Below, one piece after another: positions 35,510 to 44,470 of a stretch of 64,000 nucleotides of DNA. Origin of the DNA: Clostridium_AD frigoriphilum (GTDB taxonomy: Bacteria > Bacillota > Clostridia > Clostridiales > Clostridiaceae); contig NZ_JAZHFS010000003.1 in assembly GCF_036541405.1 (NCBI RefSeq), forward strand, positions 1-64,000, read 5' to 3'. Below the pieces are notes generated by a model that ran no database searches, was not told the DNA's origin, and saw only the letters and a list, made by a program, of their open reading frames with translations. Each line of letters opens with the position of its first letter. Within the stretch, counting starts at the first letter, position 1. Position numbers and translations under genes: made by a program.

Positions 35510-35953
35510 ATGTTAATGCCTAAGAGATCTAAACATCGTAAGGTTCAACGTGGCAGGATGAGAGGAAAAGCTACAAGAGGAAACTTTATTGCATATGGTG
35601 ATTATGCATTACAAGCTATGGAATGTGGCTGGGTTAAAAGTAATCAAATTGAAGCTTGCAGAGTTGCTATCAATAGAGAAGTTAAAAGAGGCGGAAAGGT
35701 TTGGATAAAAATCTTCCCTGATAAGCCAGTAACTGAAAAACCAGCTGAAACTCGTATGGGTTCAGGTAAAGGATCAGTAGAATATTGGGTAGCAGTTGTT
35801 AAGCCAGGTAGAGTCTTATTCGAAATCGCAGGAGTAACAGAAGAAGCAGCTAGAGAGGCAATGAGACTTGCTTCACACAAACTTCCAATAAAAACTAAGT
35901 TTGTATCTAGAAAAGATTTCGAGGAAATGGGTGGTGAAGTCATTGAAGGCTAA
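35510..35953 (+). CDS. rplP: Ribosomal protein L16
   Basis: 50S protein that helps position A-site tRNA. 147 residues starting MLMPKRSKHRKVQRGRM; ATG after AAGGAGGAA. Its last 11 bases overlap the rpmC start. Confidence 0.97.
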   Translation: MLMPKRSKHRKVQRGRMRGKATRGNFIAYGDYALQAMECGWVKSNQIEACRVAINREVKRGGKVWIKIFPDKPVTEKPAETRMGSGKGSVEYWVAVVKPGRVLFEIAGVTEEAAREAMRLASHKLPIKTKFVSRKDFEEMGGEVIEG

Positions 35954-36155
35954 TGAATTAAAAGAATTAAGACAAAGTAATCCTCAAGATTTACTAGTAA
36001 AAATGTCTGATCTGAAGGCAGAATTATTTAACCTTAGATTTCAGTTAGCTACAGGGCAACTAGAAAATCCTATGAGAATTAAGCAAGTAAAAAAATCTAT
36101 AGCCCAAATTAAGACCATCCTTAGGCAAGAAGAAATAAAGGCTTTAGAACAGTAA
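35943..36155 (+). CDS. rpmC: Ribosomal protein L29
   Basis: Tunnel-exit protein, 70 residues, starting MKANELKELRQSNPQDL. The TTG inside the end of rplP is chosen because the family starts here; GGGTGGTGA serves as SD. A longer in-frame reading into rplP is not supported. Confidence 0.93.
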   Translation: MKANELKELRQSNPQDLLVKMSDLKAELFNLRFQLATGQLENPMRIKQVKKSIAQIKTILRQEEIKALEQ

Positions 36156-36176
36156 AACTGAAAGGAGGTTGCTTTT

Positions 36177-36431
36177 GTGGAAAGAAATAATAGAAAAACA
36201 AGAACAGGTAGAGTAGTTTCTGATAAAATGGATAAGACAATAGTTGTTGCAATTGAAACAAAAGTTCGTCATCCATTATACGGAAAAATAATTAATACAA
36301 CAACAAAATTTAAAGCTCACGATGAAAAGAATGAAGCTAAAATTAATGATAAAGTTACAATTATGGAAACTAGACCATTGTCTAAAGATAAAAGATGGAG
36401 AATTACTGGTATAGTTGAAAAAGCTAAATAA
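36177..36431 (+). CDS. rpsQ: Ribosomal protein S17
   Basis: Primary 16S-binding OB-fold protein, 84 residues, with RKTRTGRVVSDKMDKTIVV. GTG start after AAAGGAGG. Confidence 0.97.
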   Translation: MERNNRKTRTGRVVSDKMDKTIVVAIETKVRHPLYGKIINTTTKFKAHDEKNEAKINDKVTIMETRPLSKDKRWRITGIVEKAK

Positions 36432-36467
36432 CATTTCAGTTCAACGACTGAAAGGAGGGTATTCGAT

Positions 36468-36836
36468 ATGATACAACAGCAAAGTAAATTAAAAGTCGCA
36501 GATAATTCTGGTGCAAAAGAAATTATGTGTATTAGAGTATTAGGTGGTTCCAAGAGAAAATGGGGAAACATCAGTGACACAATAGTTGCTAGCGTAAAAA
36601 GTGCAACACCAGGTGGAGTTGTTAAAAAAGGTGAAGTTGTTAAAGCAGTTATAGTCAGATCAGTAAAAGGGTTAAGAAGAGCAGACGGAACATACGTTAG
36701 ATTTGATGATAATGCTGCTGTTATTATAAAAGACGACAAAACCCCAAAAGGAACTCGTATATTCGGACCTGTTGCAAGGGAGTTAAGGGATAAAGACTTC
36801 ACTAAGATCTTATCACTAGCGCCTGAAGTTCTATAA
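36468..36836 (+). CDS. rplN: Ribosomal protein L14
   Basis: 50S intersubunit bridge protein. 122 residues starting MIQQQSKLKVADNSGAKEIM. ATG after AAAGGAGGG. Confidence 0.97.
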   Translation: MIQQQSKLKVADNSGAKEIMCIRVLGGSKRKWGNISDTIVASVKSATPGGVVKKGEVVKAVIVRSVKGLRRADGTYVRFDDNAAVIIKDDKTPKGTRIFGPVARELRDKDFTKILSLAPEVL

Positions 36837-36853
36837 GATAGGAGGTGTCTAAC

Positions 36854-37177
36854 ATGGCAGTTAAAAAAGTACACGTGAAAAAAAATGATTCAGTAATGGT
36901 TATTTCAGGTAAAGACAAAGGTAAAATAAGCGAAGTCTTAGCTGTATATCCTAAAACTGGTAAAGTTTTAGTGAAAGATGTTAGTGTAATTACAAAACAT
37001 CAGAAACCAAGCAAACAAAATATGCAAGGTGGTATAACTCACAGAGAAGCAGCTATTAATAGTTCTAAGGTTATGTTATATTGTACAAAATGCAAAAATG
37101 TAACAAGAATAAATAGTAAGATTCTAGAAGATGGAACTAAGGTAAGAGTTTGCAAAAAATGTGCAGAAACATTTTAA
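36854..37177 (+). CDS. rplX: Ribosomal protein L24
   Basis: Assembly initiator of 50S with a KOW domain (DSVMVISGKDKGKISEVLAVYPKTGKV region). 107 residues. The C-terminus carries two CxxC pairs (CTKC and CKKC), as in many clostridial L24, suggesting a zinc site. ATG after AGGAGGTG; an upstream GTG overlaps the SD. Confidence 0.96.
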   Translation: MAVKKVHVKKNDSVMVISGKDKGKISEVLAVYPKTGKVLVKDVSVITKHQKPSKQNMQGGITHREAAINSSKVMLYCTKCKNVTRINSKILEDGTKVRVCKKCAETF

Positions 37178-37199
37178 TTCCTGAAAGGAGGTTTAACAT

Positions 37200-37742
37200 A
37201 TGAGTTCAAGACTACAAGAAAAATATGAAAAAGAAGTAGTTCAAGCTTTAATGGAGAAATTCGGTTATAAAAATATAATGGAAGTTCCTAAGCTTGAGAA
37301 AATAGTATTGAATATGGGAGTTGGAGAAGCTAAAGATAATTCTAAGGTTTTAGATGCAGCGCTTAGTGATATGCAGATTATTGCAGGTCAAAAGCCAATC
37401 ATAACAAGAGCAAAGAAATCTATAGCTAACTTTAAATTAAGAGAAAATACACCAATAGGGTGTAAAGTTACTTTAAGAAAAGCTCAAATGTTCGAATTTG
37501 CGGATAAATTAATGAACGTTGCATTACCTAGAGTTAGAGATTTTAGAGGAGCTTCTTCTAAAGCATTTGATGGTAGAGGGAATTATGCTATAGGAATTAA
37601 AGAACAACTTATTTTTCCTGAAATAGAATATGATAAAATTGATAAAATTAGAGGAATGGATATAATATTCGTTACTACAGCAAAGACAGACGAGGAAGCA
37701 AGAGAATTATTAAGATTCCTTGGAATGCCATTTGCTCAATAA
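37200..37742 (+). CDS. rplE: Ribosomal protein L5
   Basis: 5S rRNA-binding protein of the central protuberance. 180 residues; KLEKIVLNMGVGEA and RDFRG motifs present. ATG after AAAGGAGG. Confidence 0.97.
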   Translation: MSSRLQEKYEKEVVQALMEKFGYKNIMEVPKLEKIVLNMGVGEAKDNSKVLDAALSDMQIIAGQKPIITRAKKSIANFKLRENTPIGCKVTLRKAQMFEFADKLMNVALPRVRDFRGASSKAFDGRGNYAIGIKEQLIFPEIEYDKIDKIRGMDIIFVTTAKTDEEARELLRFLGMPFAQ

Positions 37743-37757
37743 TTAGGAGGGAAACAT

Positions 37758-37943
37758 ATGGCACGTAAGGCTTTAATAGAGAAATGGAAAAAAGAACCTA
37801 AATATTCAACTAGAGCTTATACAAGATGCAGACTTTGCGGAAGACCACATTCAGTATTACAAAAATTTGGTATATGCCGTATCTGTTTTAGAGAACTTGC
37901 ACACAAGGGAGAAATTCCTGGTTGCAGAAAAGCAAGTTGGTAA
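37758..37943 (+). CDS. rpsN: Ribosomal protein S14, zinc type
   Basis: 61-residue 30S head protein of the zinc-binding short form, with CRLCGRP and CRICFRE. ATG after AGGAGGG. Confidence 0.97.
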   Translation: MARKALIEKWKKEPKYSTRAYTRCRLCGRPHSVLQKFGICRICFRELAHKGEIPGCRKASW

Positions 37944-37975
37944 TTAGAACATTCTAATGAAAGGAGGCACGAAAA

Positions 37976-38374
37976 ATGGTTATGACTGACCCAATCGCAG
38001 ATTTGCTAACACGTATAAGAAATGCAAATGTTGTAAGACATGAAATAGTAGAAGTACCTTCATCAACTATAAAGAAGGAAATAGCAAATATATTACTTCA
38101 AGAAGGGTACCTTAAAAATATCGAAGAGTACAATGATGGTGTCGTTCCTATGATGAGACTTGCAATGAAGTATGGTCAAAATAAGGAAAGAGTTATCACT
38201 GGACTTAAGAGAATATCTAAACCTGGTTTAAGAGTATATTCTAAAAATGAAGATATTCCAAAAGTATTGAATGGATTAGGAGTTGCTATAATATCAACTT
38301 CTAAAGGATTAGTAGCAGATAGAGAAGCTAGAAAATTAGGCTTAGGCGGAGAAGTTATTTGTTATATTTGGTAG
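37976..38374 (+). CDS. rpsH: Ribosomal protein S8
   Basis: Central-domain 16S-binding protein, the spc operon regulator in E. coli. 132 residues starting MVMTDPIADLLTRIRNAN. ATG after AAAGGAGG. The 141-base gap to rplF is the longest in this cluster and holds a CATAAC/GTTATG hairpin near 38391-38415. Confidence 0.97.
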   Translation: MVMTDPIADLLTRIRNANVVRHEIVEVPSSTIKKEIANILLQEGYLKNIEEYNDGVVPMMRLAMKYGQNKERVITGLKRISKPGLRVYSKNEDIPKVLNGLGVAIISTSKGLVADREARKLGLGGEVICYIW

Positions 38375-38515
38375 TCTAATAATTCTAAGGCATAACGACT
38401 ATAATTTGTTATGTACATAGTAATAATAGATAATTAGTTAACAATTAAAAGAGATATATGGGATATAATTATTAATAATGGTTATATGTCTGAAAAGAAT
38501 ACAGGAGGTGTAAGT

Positions 38516-39055
38516 ATGTCAAGAATCGGAAGACTTCCAGTAGTTATACCTAATGGAGTAACTGTTACAGTTTCACCAGTTAATGTTGTTAATGTAAAAG
38601 GACCAAAAGGTGAACTAACTCAAAACATGAGTACTAAAATGAATATAGCTATGGAAGACAATACTGTGGTAGTTACAAGACCGAGTGATGTAAAAGAGCA
38701 TAGAGCTCTTCATGGATTGACAAGATCATTAATAAACAATATGGTTATTGGTGTTGTAGAGGGATATGAAAAAACACTTGAATTAGTTGGCGTTGGTTAT
38801 AGAGCTCAACTTAAAGATGGTAAAATAACATTAAGCCTCGGATATTCACATCCAGTTATAATTGATGCAGTTCCAGGAATCCAATTTATATTACCAGATG
38901 CTAATAAAATAATAGTAAAAGGTATTGATAAACAATTAGTTGGAGCTGTTGCAGCAGAAATAAGAACTTGGAGAAAACCAGAACCTTACAAAGGCAAAGG
39001 AATCAGATATTCTGGAGAAATTGTTAGACGTAAGGAAGGTAAAACAGGTAAATAA
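38516..39055 (+). CDS. rplF: Ribosomal protein L6
   Basis: 50S protein near the factor-binding site. 179 residues starting MSRIGRLPVVIPNGV; C-terminal EPYKGKGIRYSGE present. ATG after AGGAGGTG; a longer in-frame reading upstream is not supported. Confidence 0.97.
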   Translation: MSRIGRLPVVIPNGVTVTVSPVNVVNVKGPKGELTQNMSTKMNIAMEDNTVVVTRPSDVKEHRALHGLTRSLINNMVIGVVEGYEKTLELVGVGYRAQLKDGKITLSLGYSHPVIIDAVPGIQFILPDANKIIVKGIDKQLVGAVAAEIRTWRKPEPYKGKGIRYSGEIVRRKEGKTGK

Positions 39056-39074
39056 GTAGGAAGGAGTGAATGAT

Positions 39075-39437
39075 GTGTTCAAGAAAGACGATAGACAAAA
39101 GTCAAGAGTTAAGCGTCATCTTAGAGTTCGTAAAAAGATCTCTGGTACAGCAGAAAGACCAAGATTAGCTGTATATAGAAGTGAAAAGAACATATATGCT
39201 CAAGTAATAGATGATGTTGCAAAAATCACATTAGTTTCTGCTTCAAGCATAGATAAAGCTTTTGAACCAAAAGTAGGAAGCAATAAAGAAGCGGCAAAAT
39301 TAGTAGGTAAAATGATTGCTGAAAGAGCACTTGAAAAAGGAATAAATGAAGTAGTATTTGACAGAGGCGGATATGTATATCACGGTAGAGTACAAATTCT
39401 CGCTGAAGGAGCAAGAGAAGCTGGACTTAAATTCTAA
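39075..39437 (+). CDS. rplR: Ribosomal protein L18
   Basis: 5S rRNA-binding protein, 120 residues starting MFKKDDRQ. GTG start eight bases after AAGGAG; another in-frame GTG three codons earlier abuts the SD. Confidence 0.96.
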   Translation: MFKKDDRQKSRVKRHLRVRKKISGTAERPRLAVYRSEKNIYAQVIDDVAKITLVSASSIDKAFEPKVGSNKEAAKLVGKMIAERALEKGINEVVFDRGGYVYHGRVQILAEGAREAGLKF

Positions 39438-39454
39438 GAGAAGGAGGGAAACAC

Positions 39455-39952
39455 ATGAAAATTGATCCTAGCACATTAGATCTTAAAGAAAAAGTAGTTA
39501 ACATAAACAGAGTTGCTAAGGTTGTTAAAGGTGGAAGAAACTTCAGATTCAGCGCATTAGTTGTTGTTGGAGACGAAAACGGACACGTTGGCGTTGGTAT
39601 GGGTAAATCTGTAGAAATTCCTGAAGCAATTAGAAAAGGAATAGAAGATGCTAAGAAAAATCTAGTAAACGTGGCTATGGTTGGAACAACTATACCACAT
39701 ACTATTGATGGTAAGTTTGGTACTTCTGTTATACACATAATGCCTGGTTCTGAAGGTACAGGAGTTCTTGCTGGAGGTCCAGTTAGAGCGGTTCTAGAAT
39801 TATCAGGATTAAAAGACGTTAGAGCTAAATCTTTAGGTTCTAGTAATCCTAGAAATGTAGTTAATGCTACTATTGATGGGTTATCAAGATTAAGAACAGC
39901 AGAAGACGTTGCTAAATTAAGAGGTAAGACTGTAGAAGAAATTTTAAGATAG
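39455..39952 (+). CDS. rpsE: Ribosomal protein S5
   Basis: 30S decoding-fidelity protein. 165 residues with the conserved GGRNFRFSALVVVGD loop. ATG after GAAGGAGGG. Confidence 0.97.
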   Translation: MKIDPSTLDLKEKVVNINRVAKVVKGGRNFRFSALVVVGDENGHVGVGMGKSVEIPEAIRKGIEDAKKNLVNVAMVGTTIPHTIDGKFGTSVIHIMPGSEGTGVLAGGPVRAVLELSGLKDVRAKSLGSSNPRNVVNATIDGLSRLRTAEDVAKLRGKTVEEILR

Positions 39953-39964
39953 GAGGGGAAAACC

Positions 39965-40144
39965 TTGGCTAAAGTTAAAATAACATTGGTAAAAAGCTTA
40001 ATAGGTAGAAAGAAAGAACATATCGCTACTGTTAATGCTTTAGGATTAAGAAAAATACGAAAAAGTGTTGAGCACGAGGAAACTCCTCAGATCAAAGGCA
40101 TGATTAACAAAGTAATATATCTAATAAATGTAGAGCAAGTATAA
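39965..40144 (+). CDS. rpmD: Ribosomal protein L30
   Basis: 59-residue 50S protein starting MAKVKITLVKSLIG. TTG start after TAGGAGGGG. Sits in the standard place between rpsE and rplO. Confidence 0.95.
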   Translation: MAKVKITLVKSLIGRKKEHIATVNALGLRKIRKSVEHEETPQIKGMINKVIYLINVEQV

Positions 40145-40162
40145 AAACGAGGAGGTGTTGAC

Positions 40163-40603
40163 ATGAAACTTCATGAGTTAAAACCTGCGGAAGGTTCAAA
40201 AAAATCTCCTAAGAGAATCGGTAGAGGTACTGCTTCAGGTTGGGGAAAAACTGCGGGAAGAGGTCAAGATGGACAGAACTCTAGATCTGGTGGTGGAACA
40301 AGACCAGGATTTGAAGGAGGCCAAATGCCTTTATATAGGAGATTACCTAAAAGAGGTTTTACAAATATTTTTGCAAAACAATACTCTTGTATAAATGTAG
40401 ATAGGCTTAATGTATTCGAAGATGGTACTGAAGTTACACAGGAATTGTTAGTAGAGAAAAGAATCGTAAGAAAGATACACGACGGAGTTAAAATACTTGG
40501 TAATGGTAATTTAGAAAAGAATTTAACTGTAAAAGTATCTAAACTCTCGAAAGCAGCAGCTGAAAAAATTACAGCAGCTGGGGGAAAAGTTGAGGTGATA
40601 TAA
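40163..40603 (+). CDS. rplO: Ribosomal protein L15
   Basis: Late 50S assembly protein. 146 residues; basic glycine-rich N-terminal half (KSPKRIGRGTASGWGKTAGRG). ATG after CGAGGAGGTG. Its stop codon directly abuts the secY start. Confidence 0.97.
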   Translation: MKLHELKPAEGSKKSPKRIGRGTASGWGKTAGRGQDGQNSRSGGGTRPGFEGGQMPLYRRLPKRGFTNIFAKQYSCINVDRLNVFEDGTEVTQELLVEKRIVRKIHDGVKILGNGNLEKNLTVKVSKLSKAAAEKITAAGGKVEVI

Positions 40604-41884
40604 ATGCTATCAACCATACGTAATGCCTGGAAAATTCCTGATTTAAAAAAACGTATGATATTTACGCTACTTATGGTTGTAATTATGCGGGTAGGTATTT
40701 TCATTCCTGTTCCGGGTGTAGATGCTAGCAAGTTAGCAAGTTTAACTAGTAATGGAGGAACGTTATTTAGTTTTTACGATATGCTTTCGGGTGGTGCATT
40801 TGGTAAATTTAGTATTTTCGCAATGGGTGTTGGTCCATACATAAATGCATCTATTATAATGCAATTACTAGTAATTGCAATTCCATACTTAGAGCAACTT
40901 TCTAAGGAGGGACTTGAAGGACGTAAGAAAATACAAGATTATACTAGATATGCTTCAATAGTACTAGGGGTTTTACAATCTTTTGGTATGTATGCAATTA
41001 TTGCAGGGACTGGAGCATTTTCAGACACATCTAGTTTAACCATATTTTTAGTGGTACTAACGATGACTACTGCATCAACATTTTTGGTGTGGATAGGTGA
41101 ACAAATCACAGGTAAAGGTATTGGTAATGGTGTTTCATTGATAATATTTATTAATATTATATCTGGATTACCTGACCTTGCATATAAAATCGCTGGACTT
41201 CAAAAGGCAGGCACTGTAAGTTTTGTAGAAGTTATATTGTTTGTTGTAATTGCTGTGGCATTATTAGTTGCAGTAGTAATAGCAAGTTTAAGTGAAAGAA
41301 GGATTCCGGTTCAATATGCAGGTAAAGCTGTTGGAAACAAGGTTTTCAAAGGGCAATCAACACATATTCCAATTGGTGTTAATGCATCTGGAGTTATCGG
41401 TATAATCTTTGCAATGTCAGTAATGACATTTCCAGCAACAATAGCACAGTTAAAACCGACATCTTCAATTGCAAAATTCATCACAGGAAGTCGTTGGAGC
41501 ATATTTGAAGCAAATACTTGGAAATATGCAGTGGTGTATTTTGTATTAATAGTATTCTTTACATGGTTTTATACTCAGGTAACATTTAAACCAGATGAAA
41601 TGGCAGAAAATATGCACAAATCATCAGGTTTCATACCAGGTATTAGACCGGGTGAGAATACAGCAACATATATCGATAGTGTACTTACTAAGATTTCAAT
41701 CCTTGGAGGAGTTTTTGCAGGTGTTATAGCATTGTTTCCTATTATTACAGAAGGCTTTACTCAATTCAAGGGAATATACTTTGGAGGTACAATGTTATTA
41801 ATTATGGTTAATGTTGGTATTGAAACGTTGAGACAACTTGAATCACAATTGGTAATGCGTCATTACAAAGGATTTCTTAAATAA
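40604..41884 (+). CDS. secY: Preprotein translocase subunit SecY
   Basis: Ten-span channel of the general secretion pathway; SecE is encoded at 15.2 kb. 426 residues with typical loops (MLSGGAFGKFSIFAMGVGPYI; SERRIPVQYA; FIPGIRPGENT). The SD GAGGTGAT lies in the end of rplO, indicating coupled translation. Confidence 0.97.
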   Translation: MLSTIRNAWKIPDLKKRMIFTLLMVVIMRVGIFIPVPGVDASKLASLTSNGGTLFSFYDMLSGGAFGKFSIFAMGVGPYINASIIMQLLVIAIPYLEQLSKEGLEGRKKIQDYTRYASIVLGVLQSFGMYAIIAGTGAFSDTSSLTIFLVVLTMTTASTFLVWIGEQITGKGIGNGVSLIIFINIISGLPDLAYKIAGLQKAGTVSFVEVILFVVIAVALLVAVVIASLSERRIPVQYAGKAVGNKVFKGQSTHIPIGVNASGVIGIIFAMSVMTFPATIAQLKPTSSIAKFITGSRWSIFEANTWKYAVVYFVLIVFFTWFYTQVTFKPDEMAENMHKSSGFIPGIRPGENTATYIDSVLTKISILGGVFAGVIALFPIITEGFTQFKGIYFGGTMLLIMVNVGIETLRQLESQLVMRHYKGFLK

Positions 41885-41906
41885 AATAATACCAGGAGAT
41901 GATACT

Positions 41907-42569
41907 ATGAGAATAATCTTATTAGGTCCTCCGGGAGCTGGAAAAGGAACTCAAGCTAAATCAATTAGTAATAAGTTCTCAATACCACATATATCAACAG
42001 GGGATATATTCAGAAAAAACATTTCAGAAAAAACCCCTCTTGGAATTGAAGCTAAGAGACATATTGATAAGGGGCATTTAGTCCCTGATAAATTGACTAT
42101 AGATATAATAAAAGATAGGTTAGATAATGAAGATTGCATTAATGGATTTTTATTAGATGGCTATCCTAGAACTGTTAATCAAGGTGAAGCTTTAAAAACT
42201 TTATTGGATGAAAAAGATATCCACCTTGATACAGCATTATTAATAAAGGTTCCTAGAGAATTTATTCTAGATAGAATGACTGGTCGTAGAGTTTGTCTTG
42301 CCTGTGGTGCTAGTTATCATATTACATTTAATCCATCGAAAGTAGATGGTAAGTGTGATTTATGTGGAAGTGATCTTGTTCAAAGAGCTGATGACACTGA
42401 AGTAACCGTTAATGAACGGATTGACATATATGAAGCTCAAACACAACCATTGATAAAGTATTACGGTGACAAAAATTTATTATCAGAAGTTGATGGGACA
42501 CAAGAAATTAATAGTGTATTTGACAGCATCTGTAGTATCTTAGCTGATATAAAAAATGATAAACATTAA
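41907..42569 (+). CDS. adk: Adenylate kinase
   Basis: AMP + ATP to 2 ADP. 220 residues with P loop GPPGAGKGTQ, the LID zinc site (CLACG ... CDLCG) and DGYPR. Slightly longer than usual at the C-terminus. The start of the original map reading frame (42556) lies within its last codons. Confidence 0.97.
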   Translation: MRIILLGPPGAGKGTQAKSISNKFSIPHISTGDIFRKNISEKTPLGIEAKRHIDKGHLVPDKLTIDIIKDRLDNEDCINGFLLDGYPRTVNQGEALKTLLDEKDIHLDTALLIKVPREFILDRMTGRRVCLACGASYHITFNPSKVDGKCDLCGSDLVQRADDTEVTVNERIDIYEAQTQPLIKYYGDKNLLSEVDGTQEINSVFDSICSILADIKNDKH

Positions 42570-42867
42570 AAATGATGTGGAAATTTAATTTATGAGAGAT
42601 GCGGGTAAAGTGGTTGTAGAAGCTCTTGCAATAATTGAAGAGGTAATAAAAACTGAAATAACCACTGCAGAACTAAATAAATTAGCTGAAGAGTTCATAA
42701 TAAAACAGGGTGCTAAACCATCTTTTAAGGGTTATTGTGGATTTCCAGCGTTCATATGTACATCTGTTAATGATGAAGTGGTTCATGGAATTCCATCTAA
42801 CCGGGTTTTACTTGAAGGAGACATAATTAGCATAGATTGTATTCCTGAAATATTAACATTGAACTAA
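42556..42867 (+). pseudogene. map: Methionine aminopeptidase, broken by a stop codon and an internal deletion
   Basis: The frame from ATG 42556 reads MINIKNDVEI, then TAA at 42586-42588, then FMRDAGKVVVEAL, which is the normal MAP N-terminus with one codon turned into a stop. The frame then follows MAP through VNDEVVHGIPSNR and IISIDC, and jumps to PEILTLN, the canonical MAP C-terminus. About 150 codons, holding four of the five metal ligands, are gone in frame. The residual 91-codon frame starting at 42592 cannot be an active enzyme. A working map must lie elsewhere. Confidence 0.9.
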
Positions 42868-42881
42868 TTGAGGTGAATGAT

Positions 42882-43163
42882 TTGGAGAAAAATAGCCTTA
42901 TAGGTAAGGTGGTACATTCTAAAGCAGGCAGGGATATGCACAAAACATTTATTGTTGTAGGTATACTAAGTAATGAATATGTGTATATTTCTGACGGAGA
43001 GTTAAGAAGGATCGAGAAACCTAAAAAGAAGAAGATTAAACATCTAAATTTTACAGGCACTGTAGCTGAAGAAATTAGGGATATAATTTTATCTGAAAAA
43101 GAGGTTACTAATTCTAAAATTAAAATATTTTTGCAGTCTGCAGATATTGGTAAGGAGGTTTGA
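42882..43163 (+). CDS. KOW-domain (L14e-like) RNA-binding protein
   Basis: A 93-residue protein with an N-terminal KOW-like motif (LIGKVVHSKAGRDMHKTFIVV) as in small clostridial proteins found between map and infA and annotated as L14e-like. Likely a ribosome- or RNA-associated protein; role unknown. TTG start after TTGAGGTG; an upstream GTG overlaps the SD. Confidence 0.85.
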   Translation: MEKNSLIGKVVHSKAGRDMHKTFIVVGILSNEYVYISDGELRRIEKPKKKKIKHLNFTGTVAEEIRDIILSEKEVTNSKIKIFLQSADIGKEV

Positions 43164-43170
43164 TTACCTT

Positions 43171-43389
43171 ATGTCAAAAGATGATATAATAGAAATGCAA
43201 GGTGTGGTAGTAGAAACTTTGCCCAATGCGATATTTCAAGTTGAATTGGAGAGTGGGCATAAAATATTAGCCCATATCTCGGGTAAGTTAAGAATGAATT
43301 TTATAAGAATATTACCAGGAGACAAGGTTACGGTAGAACTTTCCCCATATGATTTAACACGTGGGAGAATAACTTGGAGAGACAAGTAA
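43171..43389 (+). CDS. infA: Translation initiation factor IF-1
   Basis: OB-fold factor that blocks the A site during initiation. 72 residues starting MSKDDIIEMQGVVVETLPN. The ATG fits the family although the SD (AAGGAGG) is 12 bases away; the longer in-frame reading is rejected. Confidence 0.97.
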   Translation: MSKDDIIEMQGVVVETLPNAIFQVELESGHKILAHISGKLRMNFIRILPGDKVTVELSPYDLTRGRITWRDK

Positions 43390-43404
43390 TAAGGAGGGTT
43401 AGCT

Positions 43405-43518
43405 ATGAAAGTAAGACCATCAGTTAAACCTATGTGTGAAAAATGTAAGGTTATTAAGAGAAAAGGAAGAGTAATGGTTATCTGTGAAAATCCTAAGCAT
43501 AAACAAAAACAAGGTTGA
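43405..43518 (+). CDS. rpmJ: Ribosomal protein L36
   Basis: 37-residue 50S protein with zinc ligands C11, C14, C27 and H32. ATG after AAGGAGGG. It lies between infA and rpsM as usual. Confidence 0.97.
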   Translation: MKVRPSVKPMCEKCKVIKRKGRVMVICENPKHKQKQG

Positions 43519-43659
43519 TCGGTTTTATTTATAAGAAGTATTAACATAAGTAGTAAATATTAAGTTAATATTAATAATAATAAATCGTTATTACATCGTT
43601 TAAAAGATATAGATGTGATAAAATTATAACAACAATTACGTGGGAGGTGTAAACAGTAA

Positions 43660-44028
43660 ATGGCAAGAATAGCAGGTATTGACCTACCAAGGGAAAAAAG
43701 AGTTGAAATAGGCTTAACATATATATTTGGTATAGGCTTAACAAAATCACAAGGTATTATTAAAACTGTTGGGATAAATCCTGATACAAGAGTTAAGGAC
43801 TTAACAGAAGAAGAAGTTAATGAGTTAAGAACATACATTCAAAAGAATTTTATAATTGAGGGTGACTTAAGAAGAAGAGTTGCTTTAGATATAAAAAGGT
43901 TAATGGAAGTTGGATGTTATAGAGGCATAAGACATAGAAAAGGTCTTCCAGTAAGAGGACAAAAAACTAAAACTAATGCAAGAACAAGAAAAGGCCCTAA
44001 GAAAACAATGGCGGGTAAGAAGAAATAG
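43660..44028 (+). CDS. rpsM: Ribosomal protein S13
   Basis: 30S head protein with the helix-turn-helix IFGIGLTKSQGI and basic tail. 122 residues. ATG after GTGGGAGGTG. First of the alpha operon. Confidence 0.97.
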   Translation: MARIAGIDLPREKRVEIGLTYIFGIGLTKSQGIIKTVGINPDTRVKDLTEEEVNELRTYIQKNFIIEGDLRRRVALDIKRLMEVGCYRGIRHRKGLPVRGQKTKTNARTRKGPKKTMAGKKK

Positions 44029-44043
44029 TAAGGAGGGAATAAC

Positions 44044-44436
44044 ATGGCTCAGAAAGTTAAAAGAAGTAGAAGAAAAAAAGAAAGAAAAAATGTTGAGCAC
44101 GGTTGTGCACACATAAAGTCTACTTTCAATAATTCCATCGTTACACTTACAGATGCAGCTGGTAATGCTTTATCTTGGTCTAGTGCAGGTGGATTAGGAT
44201 TTAGAGGATCTAGAAAGAGTACTCCATTTGCAGCTCAAATGGCAGCAGAAGCTGCTACAAAAGCAGCTATGGAGCACGGACTAAAGAGTGTTGACGTATT
44301 TGTTAAAGGACCAGGAGCAGGTAGAGAAGCGGCAATTAGGTCACTTCAAGCGGCTGGATTAGAAATTACATTAATCAAAGACGTTACTCCAATTCCTCAT
44401 AATGGATGTAGACCACCAAAGAGAAGAAGAGTTTGA
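44044..44436 (+). CDS. rpsK: Ribosomal protein S11
   Basis: 30S platform protein. 130 residues; DVTPIPHNGCRPPKRRRV at the C-terminus. ATG after AAGGAGGG. Confidence 0.97.
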   Translation: MAQKVKRSRRKKERKNVEHGCAHIKSTFNNSIVTLTDAAGNALSWSSAGGLGFRGSRKSTPFAAQMAAEAATKAAMEHGLKSVDVFVKGPGAGREAAIRSLQAAGLEITLIKDVTPIPHNGCRPPKRRRV

Positions 44437-44470
44437 TTTATAGTTTATAAAAACAGGAGGTGTAATTTGA

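Noticed and set aside
36317..36874. 185-codon minus-strand frame over rpsQ-rplN
   Set aside because: Antisense shadow of conserved r-protein genes.
42592..42867. A functional 91-residue short methionine aminopeptidase
   Set aside because: The catalytic core is missing and the real N-terminus is upstream of a stop codon; it is a remnant.
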